Below, one piece after another: positions 26,249 through 35,256 of a stretch of DNA of 55,378 nucleotides. Location: contig JAMOPJ010000017.1 of assembly GCA_027064525.1 (NCBI GenBank), positions 1 through 55,378 on the forward strand, in the 5' to 3' direction. Each line of letters opens with the position of its first letter. Position 1 is the first letter of the stretch. The notes under the pieces were generated by a model, which saw nothing but the letters and a program-made list of their open reading frames with translations, did not search any database and was not told where the DNA came from. This stretch comes from Archaeoglobaceae archaeon (lineage in GTDB: Archaea > Halobacteriota > Archaeoglobi > Archaeoglobales > Archaeoglobaceae). The position numbers were made by a program, and so were the translations under genes.

Positions 26249-29200
26249 ATGGCGAAAAAGAAGTCAGAAGAGCAGAAACCACTTCGAACACCCATCGTTG
26301 CCGTTTTGGGTCATGTAGATCACGGTAAGTGTTTAGCGCCAGAGGAAACCATCGTCCATCCGGAGTTCGGGGAGGTAACTTTGAGGGATCTGTTCAACTC
26401 CGCCGATAATGTTATCCACAAGGAAAACGGATGCGAAATTAAGGTTCTTAACTTAAATGTTCAGGGATTGAGCAGAGACGCAAAGAGCAAATTGCTTAAA
26501 GCTCAGTTCGTCTGGAAACTCAAGCATGAAGGGAATATGCTTAGAGTTAAGCTCAAGAACTGGCATAGCATTACGGTTACACCCGAACATCCGTTTTTGA
26601 CGAACTTAGGCTGGAAAAAAGCTTGCGAGCTTAAAGTTGGCGATTTCGTAGCTGTTCCGAAAAAGGTAGTTGGAAACGAAAGGTTTGAGAGATTTCTGAG
26701 CTACGTTTATTCGAAGTTCGGCGAAGATGCAATATTCAGGATAGATGAAGACAGGCTGAAAAGTATCAAGCTTCCCTCTCAAAAAGAATACAAGATTAGG
26801 AGAAATATCCTCAGAATTGAAGATGTAAAGGAGTTTGACCTCTTCGATCACATCAAGGAGTTTGCGTTCTGCTCAAGGAAGCAACGTTGCGGAAAGCCGC
26901 AGTTCTATTTAAGATTCCCAAGAACTTACGCTGAGTGGAAAGCTATATTCTACTTGGCCGGAGTTCTGTTTGGTGATGGTAGCGTTTCGAAGATTGCAAA
27001 CAACGATGAAGAAATTTTTGAAAGGATTAAGCGCATCGAAACATTGGGCGTTGAGGTCGTGAGGGTTAAGGGTCATACCTCCTATGAAATAGAATTTAAG
27101 AAGGCAAAGAAAGCTCTTTTCAGGTTTATTAAGCTCGTATTTGATTATCCAGAGAGAAGAAAGTCGCATACGATTACAGTTCCTCAGGTGCTGTTCATAG
27201 CACCGAAAAAGCTTGTAGCCGAATTCATCAGGGGATATTTCGATGCCGACGCAACGGTAAACGAGCGTTCAGTTAGGATTGAGGTTTCAAGTGCATCTCA
27301 CGAATTCATCAAGAAATTGTCCTTAGTTCTGCTGAGGTTTGGAATTCTATCCAAAATATACAAAATCACCAAGAGATACAACGGCAAAAGTCGTAAATAT
27401 ACTCTACTGGTGATCTCCGGCAGGAGAAACCTTGAGAGTTATGCTAAATACATTGGATTCTCTATTAGGCGTAAATCGGAATCTCTGAGGATGATCATTA
27501 AGAGGAGCAAGAAGAGCGAACGCTATCCGTTGCAGTCCGAGCTTAAGAGGTTGAGGATTTTGTTCGGATTGACTAAGAGCGAGTTGAACAGACACATACC
27601 GTTCTACGCCAAATACGAGAGCTGTCAGATGCCCAGCTACGAAGTAGTTAAAAAATTCTTGGAAGTCTTATCAAAGGGTTGTAAGAACTTGGATAGAAAG
27701 ATAGCGGTCTTGGAGGGTAAGATTAAAGACGCCAACTACATCAGAGCTTTCAAAGACGACGGCCTGATTGATGAAGACGGCAAACTGACCGATTTAGGTA
27801 GGGAAGCACTCAAAGTTTGGAAGAACGAAGAGTTCGATTTGCGTCAGATTGAATACGTCAGAAATCTGATCGACAACGTTGCGTTTGTTGAAGTTGAAAG
27901 AGTTGAGGTGATCGATTACGACGGCTACGTCTACGATCTAACCACTCCAACGCACAACTTCGTAGCAAATGGAATAATCGTTCACAACACAACACTACTC
28001 GATCGTATAAGGAGAACGAGAGTAACGGCTAAAGAAGCGGGCGGTATTACTCAGCATATTGGAGCTACGGAAATACCAATTGATATTATAAAAAAGATTT
28101 GTAAAGATTATTTGAAGAAGTTTAAGGTTACGATTCCCGGTTTACTCTTCATAGATACTCCCGGGCACAGGGCCTTTACTAATTTGAGGAAGAGAGGAGG
28201 GGCTTTAGCTGATTTGGCTATTCTCGTCGTTGACATCAACGAAGGGTTCAAACCTCAGACTGAAGAGGCCGTCTCGATCCTCAAGACGTTCAAAACGCCT
28301 TTCGTAGTTGCTGCGAACAAGATAGATAAGATTCCGGGATGGCAGAGCATCGAAGATGCACCGTTTTTGAAGAGCTGGGCTCAGCAGGATGAATACGCGA
28401 AAAGGAATTTAGAGAACAGAATATATGAGCTCATAGGAAAGCTCTACGAGCATGGGTTTAACGCTGACAGATTTGACAGGATAAGGGATTTCACGAGAAC
28501 CGTTGCGATAATTCCAACTTCCGCAGTGACCGGCGAAGGCATACCAGAACTGCTGATGGTTCTTGTTGGCTTGGCTCAGAAGTATTTGGAGGAACAGCTA
28601 AGGTTGCACGTAGGTGGGAAGGCTAAGGGAACGATTTTGGAGGTCAAAGAGGAAAAGGGATTGGGTGTTACCTGCGATGTAATTCTATACGATGGAACAC
28701 TGAAAGTCGGAGATAAGATTGCCATCGCCGGAATAGATGATGTTATCGTTACGAGAGTCAGGGGGATTCTGAAACCCCGTCCAGCTAAGGAGATGAGAGT
28801 TGAAAGCAAATTCAAGAGAGTGGATAAGGTTACCGCTGCAGCTGGAGTTAAGATAGTCGCTCCGAACCTTGAGAAGGTCTTGGCCGGAAGCGAATTCGAA
28901 GTGGTTGAGAGCGATGAGGATATAAAGAAGTTCAGAGAGAGGGTTAGGAAGGAATACGAGGAGATCGCAATCAGAACGGATGAAGAGGGAGTGGTTCTGA
29001 AGACAGACACCCTAGGCTCACTCGAAGCACTAATAAACGAGCTTAAAAGCGCTGGAATTCCAATAAAGAAGGCTGAAGTGGGAGATGTGGATAAGAGGGA
29101 TGTCGTTGAAGCTTCCGCAAATAAGGATGAGGTTAACAGGGTCGTTTTGGCCTTCAACGTTAAGCTTTTGCCGGGTGTTGAGGAAGAGGCGAAAAAGTTC

Positions 29201-29701
29201 GACGTTAAGATATTTCAGGATCAGGTTATATACTCCCTCGTTGACAACTACGTGAAGTGGAGAGATGAAATTAGACAGCTTAGAGAGAAGCAAAGGATCG
29301 AGGCGCTGATTAAGCCGGGAAAGATAAAGTTGTTGAAGGAGTTCATATTCAGAAGAAGCAAGCCTGCGATAATCGGTGTCAGAGTTTTGGCTGGAGAGAT
29401 AAAGAAGGATCTGAAGCTAATCAAGCCGGATGGAACTCCGGTTGGAGTTATAAGAAGCATGCAGAAGGAGGGAAAGAACGTCAGCGTTGCGAAGGAAGGA
29501 GATGAACTCGCAGTGGCCATAGATGGAGTCACGATAGGGCGTCAGCTTGAGGGAGATGAGATCCTTTACGTGGATATATCAGAAAACCACGCGAGGATTT
29601 TGGAGAGGGAGCTCATGGACACTCTTAGCGAGAATGCCAAAGAGGCATTTAAGGAGTTTTTGGAGATAAAGAGAAAGCAGAATCCGTTTTGGGCTAAGTG
29701 A
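26249..29701 (+). CDS. infB: translation initiation factor aIF2/aIF5B (IF2-type GTPase) interrupted by an intein
   Basis: The precursor is about 1150 residues. Removing the intein (residues 28-580) leaves a 597-residue IF2/eIF5B-type GTPase of normal archaeal size. It has the split P-loop GHVDHGK/TTLLD, switch II FIDTPGHRAF, NKID (AANKIDK), then beta-barrel domains and a C-terminal domain. IF2 promotes subunit joining. Without splicing the P-loop is destroyed and the factor cannot bind GTP. The ATG at 26249 follows GGTGGTAG; the GTG at 26240 is in frame but overlaps that site. A TATA-like GTTTTTTAAACC at about 26205 suggests an internal promoter. Its 3' end overlaps the convergent helicase gene by 8 bases. 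Confidence 0.95.
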   Translation: MAKKKSEEQKPLRTPIVAVLGHVDHGKCLAPEETIVHPEFGEVTLRDLFNSADNVIHKENGCEIKVLNLNVQGLSRDAKSKLLKAQFVWKLKHEGNMLRVKLKNWHSITVTPEHPFLTNLGWKKACELKVGDFVAVPKKVVGNERFERFLSYVYSKFGEDAIFRIDEDRLKSIKLPSQKEYKIRRNILRIEDVKEFDLFDHIKEFAFCSRKQRCGKPQFYLRFPRTYAEWKAIFYLAGVLFGDGSVSKIANNDEEIFERIKRIETLGVEVVRVKGHTSYEIEFKKAKKALFRFIKLVFDYPERRKSHTITVPQVLFIAPKKLVAEFIRGYFDADATVNERSVRIEVSSASHEFIKKLSLVLLRFGILSKIYKITKRYNGKSRKYTLLVISGRRNLESYAKYIGFSIRRKSESLRMIIKRSKKSERYPLQSELKRLRILFGLTKSELNRHIPFYAKYESCQMPSYEVVKKFLEVLSKGCKNLDRKIAVLEGKIKDANYIRAFKDDGLIDEDGKLTDLGREALKVWKNEEFDLRQIEYVRNLIDNVAFVEVERVEVIDYDGYVYDLTTPTHNFVANGIIVHNTTLLDRIRRTRVTAKEAGGITQHIGATEIPIDIIKKICKDYLKKFKVTIPGLLFIDTPGHRAFTNLRKRGGALADLAILVVDINEGFKPQTEEAVSILKTFKTPFVVAANKIDKIPGWQSIEDAPFLKSWAQQDEYAKRNLENRIYELIGKLYEHGFNADRFDRIRDFTRTVAIIPTSAVTGEGIPELLMVLVGLAQKYLEEQLRLHVGGKAKGTILEVKEEKGLGVTCDVILYDGTLKVGDKIAIAGIDDVIVTRVRGILKPRPAKEMRVESKFKRVDKVTAAAGVKIVAPNLEKVLAGSEFEVVESDEDIKKFRERVRKEYEEIAIRTDEEGVVLKTDTLGSLEALINELKSAGIPIKKAEVGDVDKRDVVEASANKDEVNRVVLAFNVKLLPGVEEEAKKFDVKIFQDQVIYSLVDNYVKWRDEIRQLREKQRIEALIKPGKIKLLKEFIFRRSKPAIIGVRVLAGEIKKDLKLIKPDGTPVGVIRSMQKEGKNVSVAKEGDELAVAIDGVTIGRQLEGDEILYVDISENHARILERELMDTLSENAKEAFKEFLEIKRKQNPFWAK
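26330..27988 (+). mobile_element. infB intein with LAGLIDADG homing endonuclease
   Basis: A 553-residue in-frame intein begins with Cys (CLAPEETIVHPEFGEV) directly after the P-loop lysine and ends in His-Asn (NGIIVHN), followed by Thr as the +1 residue. Splicing block B is visible (HSITVTPEHPFLT). The two LAGLIDADG motifs are LAGVLFGDGSV and IRGYFDADATV, both with the catalytic acidic residue, so the endonuclease may still be active. A helical segment after the second motif (SELKRLRILFGLTKSELNRH) resembles a helix-turn-helix for DNA contact. The insertion point inside GHVDHGK/TTLL is a known IF2 intein site in other archaea. Confidence 0.93.
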
Positions 29702-32297
29702 ATTTGCCTTCGATGTTTCTCAGGATCATCTCATGCAAAATCTTGAGCACTTTTCTCCTATCTTCCATCAGAACGACATCTTCCTCCCCGACCAAATACA
29801 TGTTCAACGCGAACGGGCTCGGATGAGGCAGATGCACTATTTTTACCTCAATATCTTTCACAATCCTTTTAAGAAAATCCAAGGCGTTCTCTATGTCCAT
29901 GGAATCCTCCATAATCTCCCTATACGTTTCTCTGAGCACAGGAAAGTCGGGGAAGTGTTTCTTCAAAAGTTTGAGCAGAGCATCTGCGCTCATCTGTTGT
30001 TTCCAGACGCTCTTCTCTCTGCCAAGATAGTTTCTTAGGATCATGAAAGATCTAACGGCCACATGCCTGAACCTCCTTCTCAAAAGCTCGGTCTTGTCTA
30101 GGGATAGCTTCAAGTGTTCCTTGAAATCTCTGATGTCGAAGAGATCGAGTATCTCATGTATTTCAAGCTTCTTTGGCAACTTAAGCAAAAATCCATTATC
30201 CGTTACTGCGATCTGAACGTTGCAACCCTTCGCCTTTCCAATTCTGTAAGCAAAAACTCTCGAAACCGCTTCATTCGCCCGTCTTCCTATCAACGTGTGG
30301 AATGCATAATAGAACATTCCATCCTCTTCAAACTCTTCGATTACGAGCTTATTGTCCGTAGGGATCTCGCTGAAGAGTTTTTGCTCAAGAAAGTATCTGA
30401 AGATAGCTTTTGCTGAGTTCTCCTCAATCTTATATTCCCTTCTTAGAAATTCGATGATCTTACCCTCTTCTATCTCCTCTTTCAGCAACCTGTCGAGCAA
30501 CTCATCCATCGTAGCTCTGAACTTCTGAATCCTCAAAGCCAAATCGTAGCTTAGGGGGAGTTGTTCCGAAAACCAACTCGGAACAGTCGGCTTCTCGCCC
30601 TCAACCTCCTCGACGATTATGCTCATACCCTTCGAACCCAAAAATCTGAATGTTTTTCCGGCTAAAACGAATATATCCCCTTTAACCAACCTTTCGGCGA
30701 ATTCCTCCTCAACCTTTCCGATGAACCTTCCATCCTTCGTTATGACAGTTATGGCAACCTCATCCGGAATAGTTCCAACGTTTAGATAGTATATCGGCCT
30801 CAAAAGCTTAGTTCGCCTTCCGAACTCCTCAGCCTCTTCGTCAAACCAGATCTTGCCGTAAACCTTCTCCTTCTCAAGCTCTGAATACTTACCAGATAGA
30901 TACTTCAAAACGTCTATCAGCTCTTTCTTCGTCAGATTCCTGTAAGGATATGCCCTCCTTATGAGTTCGAGCGCTTCATCGACCTTCCACTTCTTCTCTA
31001 TAGCCATTCCAACTATATGTTGGCATAGAACATCTAAAGGCTTCTTCGGAATGTGAATCCTGTCCAGTCTTCTCTCCATTGCCTCTTTAGCTAAAACTGT
31101 GCACTCCACAAGATCATCCTGATCGACTACGACTATCCTTCCCCTGCTGATCTCATGCAACCTATGCCCACTCCTGCCTATCCTTTGCAAAGCTCGATTT
31201 ATGCTCTTGGGTGAGCCAAGAAGAACTACAAGATCGATGTATCCAATGTCTATACCGAGTTCCAAGCTCGTAGAACTAACTACTGCTTTGAGCTTCCCAG
31301 CTTTCAGCTCTTCTTCAACCTCAAGCCTTACTTCTCTCGAAAGCGACGAATGATGAGCTTTTATCGGATAATCCGGCAGGAGCTTCTTTAAATGATACAC
31401 AACCCTCTCAGTTGCACTTCTCGTATTCGTGAATATGAGGCACGTTCTTGAGGATTTAACCAGTTCCGCAAGCAAACTGTAAAGCTTTTGCGATATCTCG
31501 TCGGCAGAGGCGGAAAAGAAGTCGTCTATCGGTGAGATCACTTTAATATCCATTTTCTTTTCGAACGTAACATCTGCAACTATGCAGTCTCTCTCTTTCC
31601 CATCATCATCGTAGCCAACCAAAAACCTCGCAACCTCATCGAGCGGGTGAATCGTAGCTGAAAGACCTATCCTAACCATCTTTCCCTCTTGTAACCTCTC
31701 AAGTCTTTCCATCGAAAGCGTCAGATGTGTTCCTCGCTTGTTTTCAGCCATTGCATGTATTTCATCTACGATCAGGTATCGGACGTTTGTGAGGAACTGG
31801 GAAAATTTGGGACTGGCCAAGACTATTGCGAGTGTTTCTGGAGTAGTTATGAGGATGTGAGGGGGCTTTCTGAGCTGTCTCTGCCTTTCATCCTGCGGAG
31901 TATCTCCAGTCCTTACCGCTATTCTTATCTCTTGTAGTTTGATCCCTTTCTTATCTGCGAGCTTATATATTTCCCTCAGTGGTTCCTCCAAATTCCTCCT
32001 TATGTCGTTGTTTAAAGCTCTGAGGGGGGAAACGTAAATGGCATAAACTCTATCTTCAAGCTTCCCCTTTTCAGCCAAATCGACGAGCATGCTTATAACG
32101 GGTAGAAAACCAGCTAAAGTCTTCCCGCTTCCGGTTGGAGATGTGACGAGAACGTTTCTACCTTCTACTGCCGGAACTATCGAATACCTTTGAGGAGGTG
32201 TGAAGGTTTTGAACTTTTGAAAGAACCACTCTCTAACGAGTGGATGCAGAACTTCAGCTATCTCCTCGTCGCTGTGCGATTTGCCTCTTACGATCAT
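29694..32297 (-). CDS. lhr: Lhr-type ATP-dependent superfamily 2 helicase
   Basis: An 867-residue helicase with Walker A TSPTGSGKT, DEIH box (VDEIHAMAENKRG), motif III LSATIH, motif V SSTSLELGIDIG and motif VI QRIGRSGHR. The LSMERLERL and YLNVGTIPDE segments and the long C-terminal half are typical of archaeal Lhr-core proteins, which act in DNA repair or unwinding. Length fits aLhr. It overlaps infB by eight bases tail to tail, and lies just downstream of sufCB on the same strand. Confidence 0.92.
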   Translation of the reverse strand: MIVRGKSHSDEEIAEVLHPLVREWFFQKFKTFTPPQRYSIVPAVEGRNVLVTSPTGSGKTLAGFLPVISMLVDLAEKGKLEDRVYAIYVSPLRALNNDIRRNLEEPLREIYKLADKKGIKLQEIRIAVRTGDTPQDERQRQLRKPPHILITTPETLAIVLASPKFSQFLTNVRYLIVDEIHAMAENKRGTHLTLSMERLERLQEGKMVRIGLSATIHPLDEVARFLVGYDDDGKERDCIVADVTFEKKMDIKVISPIDDFFSASADEISQKLYSLLAELVKSSRTCLIFTNTRSATERVVYHLKKLLPDYPIKAHHSSLSREVRLEVEEELKAGKLKAVVSSTSLELGIDIGYIDLVVLLGSPKSINRALQRIGRSGHRLHEISRGRIVVVDQDDLVECTVLAKEAMERRLDRIHIPKKPLDVLCQHIVGMAIEKKWKVDEALELIRRAYPYRNLTKKELIDVLKYLSGKYSELEKEKVYGKIWFDEEAEEFGRRTKLLRPIYYLNVGTIPDEVAITVITKDGRFIGKVEEEFAERLVKGDIFVLAGKTFRFLGSKGMSIIVEEVEGEKPTVPSWFSEQLPLSYDLALRIQKFRATMDELLDRLLKEEIEEGKIIEFLRREYKIEENSAKAIFRYFLEQKLFSEIPTDNKLVIEEFEEDGMFYYAFHTLIGRRANEAVSRVFAYRIGKAKGCNVQIAVTDNGFLLKLPKKLEIHEILDLFDIRDFKEHLKLSLDKTELLRRRFRHVAVRSFMILRNYLGREKSVWKQQMSADALLKLLKKHFPDFPVLRETYREIMEDSMDIENALDFLKRIVKDIEVKIVHLPHPSPFALNMYLVGEEDVVLMEDRRKVLKILHEMILRNIEGKFT

Positions 32298-32324
32298 TCA
32301 CAAAAATTGGTGTGAGAGGATATA

Positions 32325-33398
32325 TTACAGTAGCTCCTTCTCGGCCAACTCGATAGCTTTATCTATTTCCCTCTTCAACGCCGGAGGAATCCCCTTTATG
32401 TCGATCTCCATGAATCCTCTTATGATGGTGGCCGTGGCCTCATCCTGCGTCATTCCCCTCGACATGAGGTAGAATATCTCCTCCTCGGCTATCTTGCCTA
32501 TCGCCGCCTCATGGCTCAAATCGACGTTTGGACATTTTGCTTCAAGCTCAGGAATTGCCAAAATCTCTCCTTCGTTCAAAATCAAACCTCTACACTCCAA
32601 ATGGCCTTTGACTTCGGGAGATTCCGCAACGATGTGCCCCCTCGCTATAACCCTACCCCCCTTGCTTATCGTTCTCGAAATGATTTCAGCACTGCTACCC
32701 TTTTCCATCAAAATAGCCCTGTTGCCCATGTCTATCGTTGCATTCTTAAATGCGACGACTATACTGCTAAAGACTGCAGTAGCGTTCCTCTTGAGGTATG
32801 CGGTGGGATACATCTGAACTAATTTGGCTGGAGCTAGTAAGACATAGTTGCTTATAAACGCTCCGTTTTCCTCCACTATCACTCCGCTCCTCGGCCTGAC
32901 TTCTATATCCTCGCTCCAGCTATGGATCATCGTAAAAGTTAACTTAGCATTCTTTTTGACGTAAAATTCGGAAACTCCAATGTGCATTCCCATCGCTTTT
33001 GGGTGGGATGTGCAACCCGATATTATGTTTATCTCTGACCCTTCTTCTGCGATGACGATGTTGTGAACCTTCTGCTTCTTAACCCTGCTCAGATACAGGC
33101 AAGCTTCGACTGGGATCTCAACCTTAGCATTAGGTAAAGCCCTTATGAAGTATCCGTTGAAATCTTCTTCCACCTCTTTGGTGTATTCGTCTTTCACCTT
33201 AACGGCCTTCCACATGTAATCTTCGAGCCAGTCGTATTTTTCCAAAGCCCTCTTTATCGGTAGTATTTCAAGTCCTTCCATGAACTTCGCAACGTTCTTG
33301 ACTTCCTGATCGAGCAGAAGGAAGCTACCGGATCTCTTTTTCGGATTCATCTCGATTCCTACGCTCTCCAATCGATCCTTCAAAATCTCCTCAGACAT
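32325..33398 (-). CDS. SufB/SufD-family Fe-S assembly scaffold protein
   Basis: A 357-residue SufBD-family protein with the beta-helix core (EEGSEINIISGCTSHP, HSWSEDIEVRPRSG) and the conserved C-terminal segment SHEAAIGKIAEEEIFYLMSRG with its His/Glu residues. It is shorter than bacterial SufB (about 480) and no second SufB/D gene is present. With SufC it forms the minimal two-protein SUF-like system (SMS) of archaea and anaerobes, which assembles Fe-S clusters. It overlaps sufC by 19 bases. Confidence 0.9.
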   Translation of the reverse strand: MSEEILKDRLESVGIEMNPKKRSGSFLLLDQEVKNVAKFMEGLEILPIKRALEKYDWLEDYMWKAVKVKDEYTKEVEEDFNGYFIRALPNAKVEIPVEACLYLSRVKKQKVHNIVIAEEGSEINIISGCTSHPKAMGMHIGVSEFYVKKNAKLTFTMIHSWSEDIEVRPRSGVIVEENGAFISNYVLLAPAKLVQMYPTAYLKRNATAVFSSIVVAFKNATIDMGNRAILMEKGSSAEIISRTISKGGRVIARGHIVAESPEVKGHLECRGLILNEGEILAIPELEAKCPNVDLSHEAAIGKIAEEEIFYLMSRGMTQDEATATIIRGFMEIDIKGIPPALKREIDKAIELAEKELL

Positions 33399-34129
33399 CT
33401 CTTAACACACCCCTCGTATCCGAATTCGCTGATATCCTTAAGCAGATCAAACGGGTTCCCCATACAGACAACTCTGCCCTTGTAAAGAATCACTCCATAA
33501 TCAGCATCGACATAGTTTAGGATATGCCCTGTGTGGGTGATTATTATTCCAGCCTTGCTCCTCTCATCCATCGGTTTGTCCCTCTCCAAAAGCATCCTTA
33601 TCGCCTTGCCGATTATCGCTATGTTTTCCAGATCTACACCGCTGTCCGGCTCATCGAGCATAACGAAATCCGGATTCAGGAGCATGAGTTGTAGAAGCTC
33701 CGATCTCTTAACTTCTCCACCGCTGAATCCAACGTTCAGCTCCCTATGCAAGAAGTCTTCCATTCCCAAAAGCTTTGCGTATTCTTCTATCTTGTCTTCC
33801 GTCTTGCCGAGTTTTGCGCAGTGCTTGAGAACATCTATAAGCTTGACCCCTCCGATTTTGGGCGGATTTTGGAACGCTATTCCCATTCCCCTCTTTACTC
33901 TCTCATCCGTCGGTAGCTCGGTTATATCCTCGCCTTTAAATATAATTCTTCCATCGAATACTTTATATTTGGGGTTTCCTACGATAGTCATGAGCAAAGA
34001 CGATTTTCCTGAACCGTTCGGGCCGAAAAGAACAAATGTCTGTCCCTTCTGAACATAGAGATTTACGTTTTCGAGTATTTTCCTGCCATCAACTTCGACT
34101 CCTAAGTTTACCAGTCTGAGCATGTCCAT
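33380..34129 (-). CDS. sufC: SufC-type ATPase of the Fe-S assembly system
   Basis: A 249-residue ABC-type ATPase: Walker [10 protein letters not shown], the SufC-type GMGIAFQNPPKIGGVKL Q-loop region, signature FSGGEVKRSELLQL, Walker B FVMLDEPDSGVD and H-loop ITHTG. The DSGVD after Walker B and the long sequence between helices distinguish SufC from transporter ATPases. It energises cluster assembly on the SufB scaffold. It is the first gene of sufCB. Confidence 0.93.
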   Translation of the reverse strand: MDMLRLVNLGVEVDGRKILENVNLYVQKGQTFVLFGPNGSGKSSLLMTIVGNPKYKVFDGRIIFKGEDITELPTDERVKRGMGIAFQNPPKIGGVKLIDVLKHCAKLGKTEDKIEEYAKLLGMEDFLHRELNVGFSGGEVKRSELLQLMLLNPDFVMLDEPDSGVDLENIAIIGKAIRMLLERDKPMDERSKAGIIITHTGHILNYVDADYGVILYKGRVVCMGNPFDLLKDISEFGYEGCVKRCLRRF

Positions 34130-34173
34130 CTCAATCCCACTCTACATTTCTGTTATAAGTTTTTTCATATTTA

Positions 34174-34656
34174 TCAAAACTCAACTATGCTTACATCTCC
34201 GTCCTCGAAAATCGCATACGTCCTGTTGCCCGTCAGATATCCGCAGACCTCTCCAGGATTCACCACGAACTTGTCTTCGAGCTTCTCTATTAAGGGTTCA
34301 TGGGTATGACCGAGCACTATGAGCTTGTAATTCGAATTCCTTAGAACTTCGACTATTCTCCTATCCGTTCCGTGGTAAACCACCCCCTTGCCATCGTTCA
34401 TCGGAAATATCACGACATCTCCGATCTCCCAGCCGTTATCCTCCGCTATCTTCGTCAGCAGTCTTCTCTCACCGTCGTTGTTACCGAAAGCAAAGTAGAT
34501 CTTAACGTTTAAGGCTTTGAACTCCTTTATAGCAAAAGGCGAAACAATATCGCCAGCGTGAACGACGAACTCGATTTTCTCAGCTTTTAGCCTTTCTATG
34601 AGGTCTCTTATGGCTGGAATGTTGTCGTGTGTGTCTGAGATTATCGCAAATCTCAT
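34174..34656 (-). CDS. YfcE-type metallophosphoesterase
   Basis: A 160-residue single-domain phosphoesterase with SDTHDN (7-12), GDIV (38-41), GNNDGE (about 58-63) and GHTHEP, plus a C-terminal NPGEVCGYLTG. This matches MJ0936/YfcE enzymes that hydrolyse phosphodiesters such as bis-p-nitrophenyl phosphate with Mn or Ni; the natural substrate is unknown. A shorter paralogue of the 1675-2346 protein. It lies between sufC and the DUF447 gene on the same strand. Confidence 0.88.
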   Translation of the reverse strand: MRFAIISDTHDNIPAIRDLIERLKAEKIEFVVHAGDIVSPFAIKEFKALNVKIYFAFGNNDGERRLLTKIAEDNGWEIGDVVIFPMNDGKGVVYHGTDRRIVEVLRNSNYKLIVLGHTHEPLIEKLEDKFVVNPGEVCGYLTGNRTYAIFEDGDVSIVEF

Positions 34657-34686
34657 GAAGTTAGGTTGAACCTACGATAGATAAGC

Positions 34687-35256
34687 TTATCTGATGTGGT
34701 TTAGCAAGATTTTGAAAGCCTCCTTCTCTCTCCTGCTTCCGCACTTCTCCACTATGATTCTGCACTCCTCAATTTTCTTGAGAAGTGATGGATTTCTGTT
34801 TATCCTATAACGGGTTGCATGGACGAGAGCTTCTATCAGAGCGTTGAACCCTCTATTGACAGCCCTCAACCATTTTCTTAAGATCGCACCATCTTTAAGC
34901 GTAAGTTTGAACTCAGCCGGATTACCATCCCTTACCTTCTCGCATTCGAACTCGCACCAAGCCAAAGAGTTCATTATTACCGGAGGATTCAGACTTTCGA
35001 ACCATTCTTCGCCCAAATCCTCGAATGTCGAGATTACCCAGACGATCGGATCGTAAGTTAAGTTTGCCCAAAGTTTTCGGGTAGCTACGACGTTCTCTCT
35101 CGTGTGCGAGTAGAAGAGTCTAACTTTTGCAAACTCGGAGTTAGCATCCTCGACTATTATGCCAATTGGAGCCGTATTGATCTTTCCATCTCTGCTGAAT
35201 GTAACCGCTATGATTTCGTTTATGCCTTCGGTGAAGCCGAAATCTGAGAGCTTCAA
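34687..35256 (-). CDS. DUF447-family protein (flavin-reductase-like fold)
   Basis: A 189-residue protein with NEIIAVTFSRDGKINTAPIG at the start, resembling a split-barrel FMN-binding fold, and ALVHATRYR in the C-terminal helix. This is the DUF447 pattern, conserved in methanogens, Archaeoglobales and H4MPT-containing methylotrophs. Its start codon overlaps the stop of the CitG-like gene (ATGA), so the two are translationally coupled and likely cooperate. The reaction is not established; a role in tetrahydromethanopterin or methanofuran-related coenzyme metabolism is inferred from gene neighbourhood in related organisms. Confidence 0.8.
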   Translation of the reverse strand: MKLSDFGFTEGINEIIAVTFSRDGKINTAPIGIIVEDANSEFAKVRLFYSHTRENVVATRKLWANLTYDPIVWVISTFEDLGEEWFESLNPPVIMNSLAWCEFECEKVRDGNPAEFKLTLKDGAILRKWLRAVNRGFNALIEALVHATRYRINRNPSLLKKIEECRIIVEKCGSRREKEAFKILLNHIR

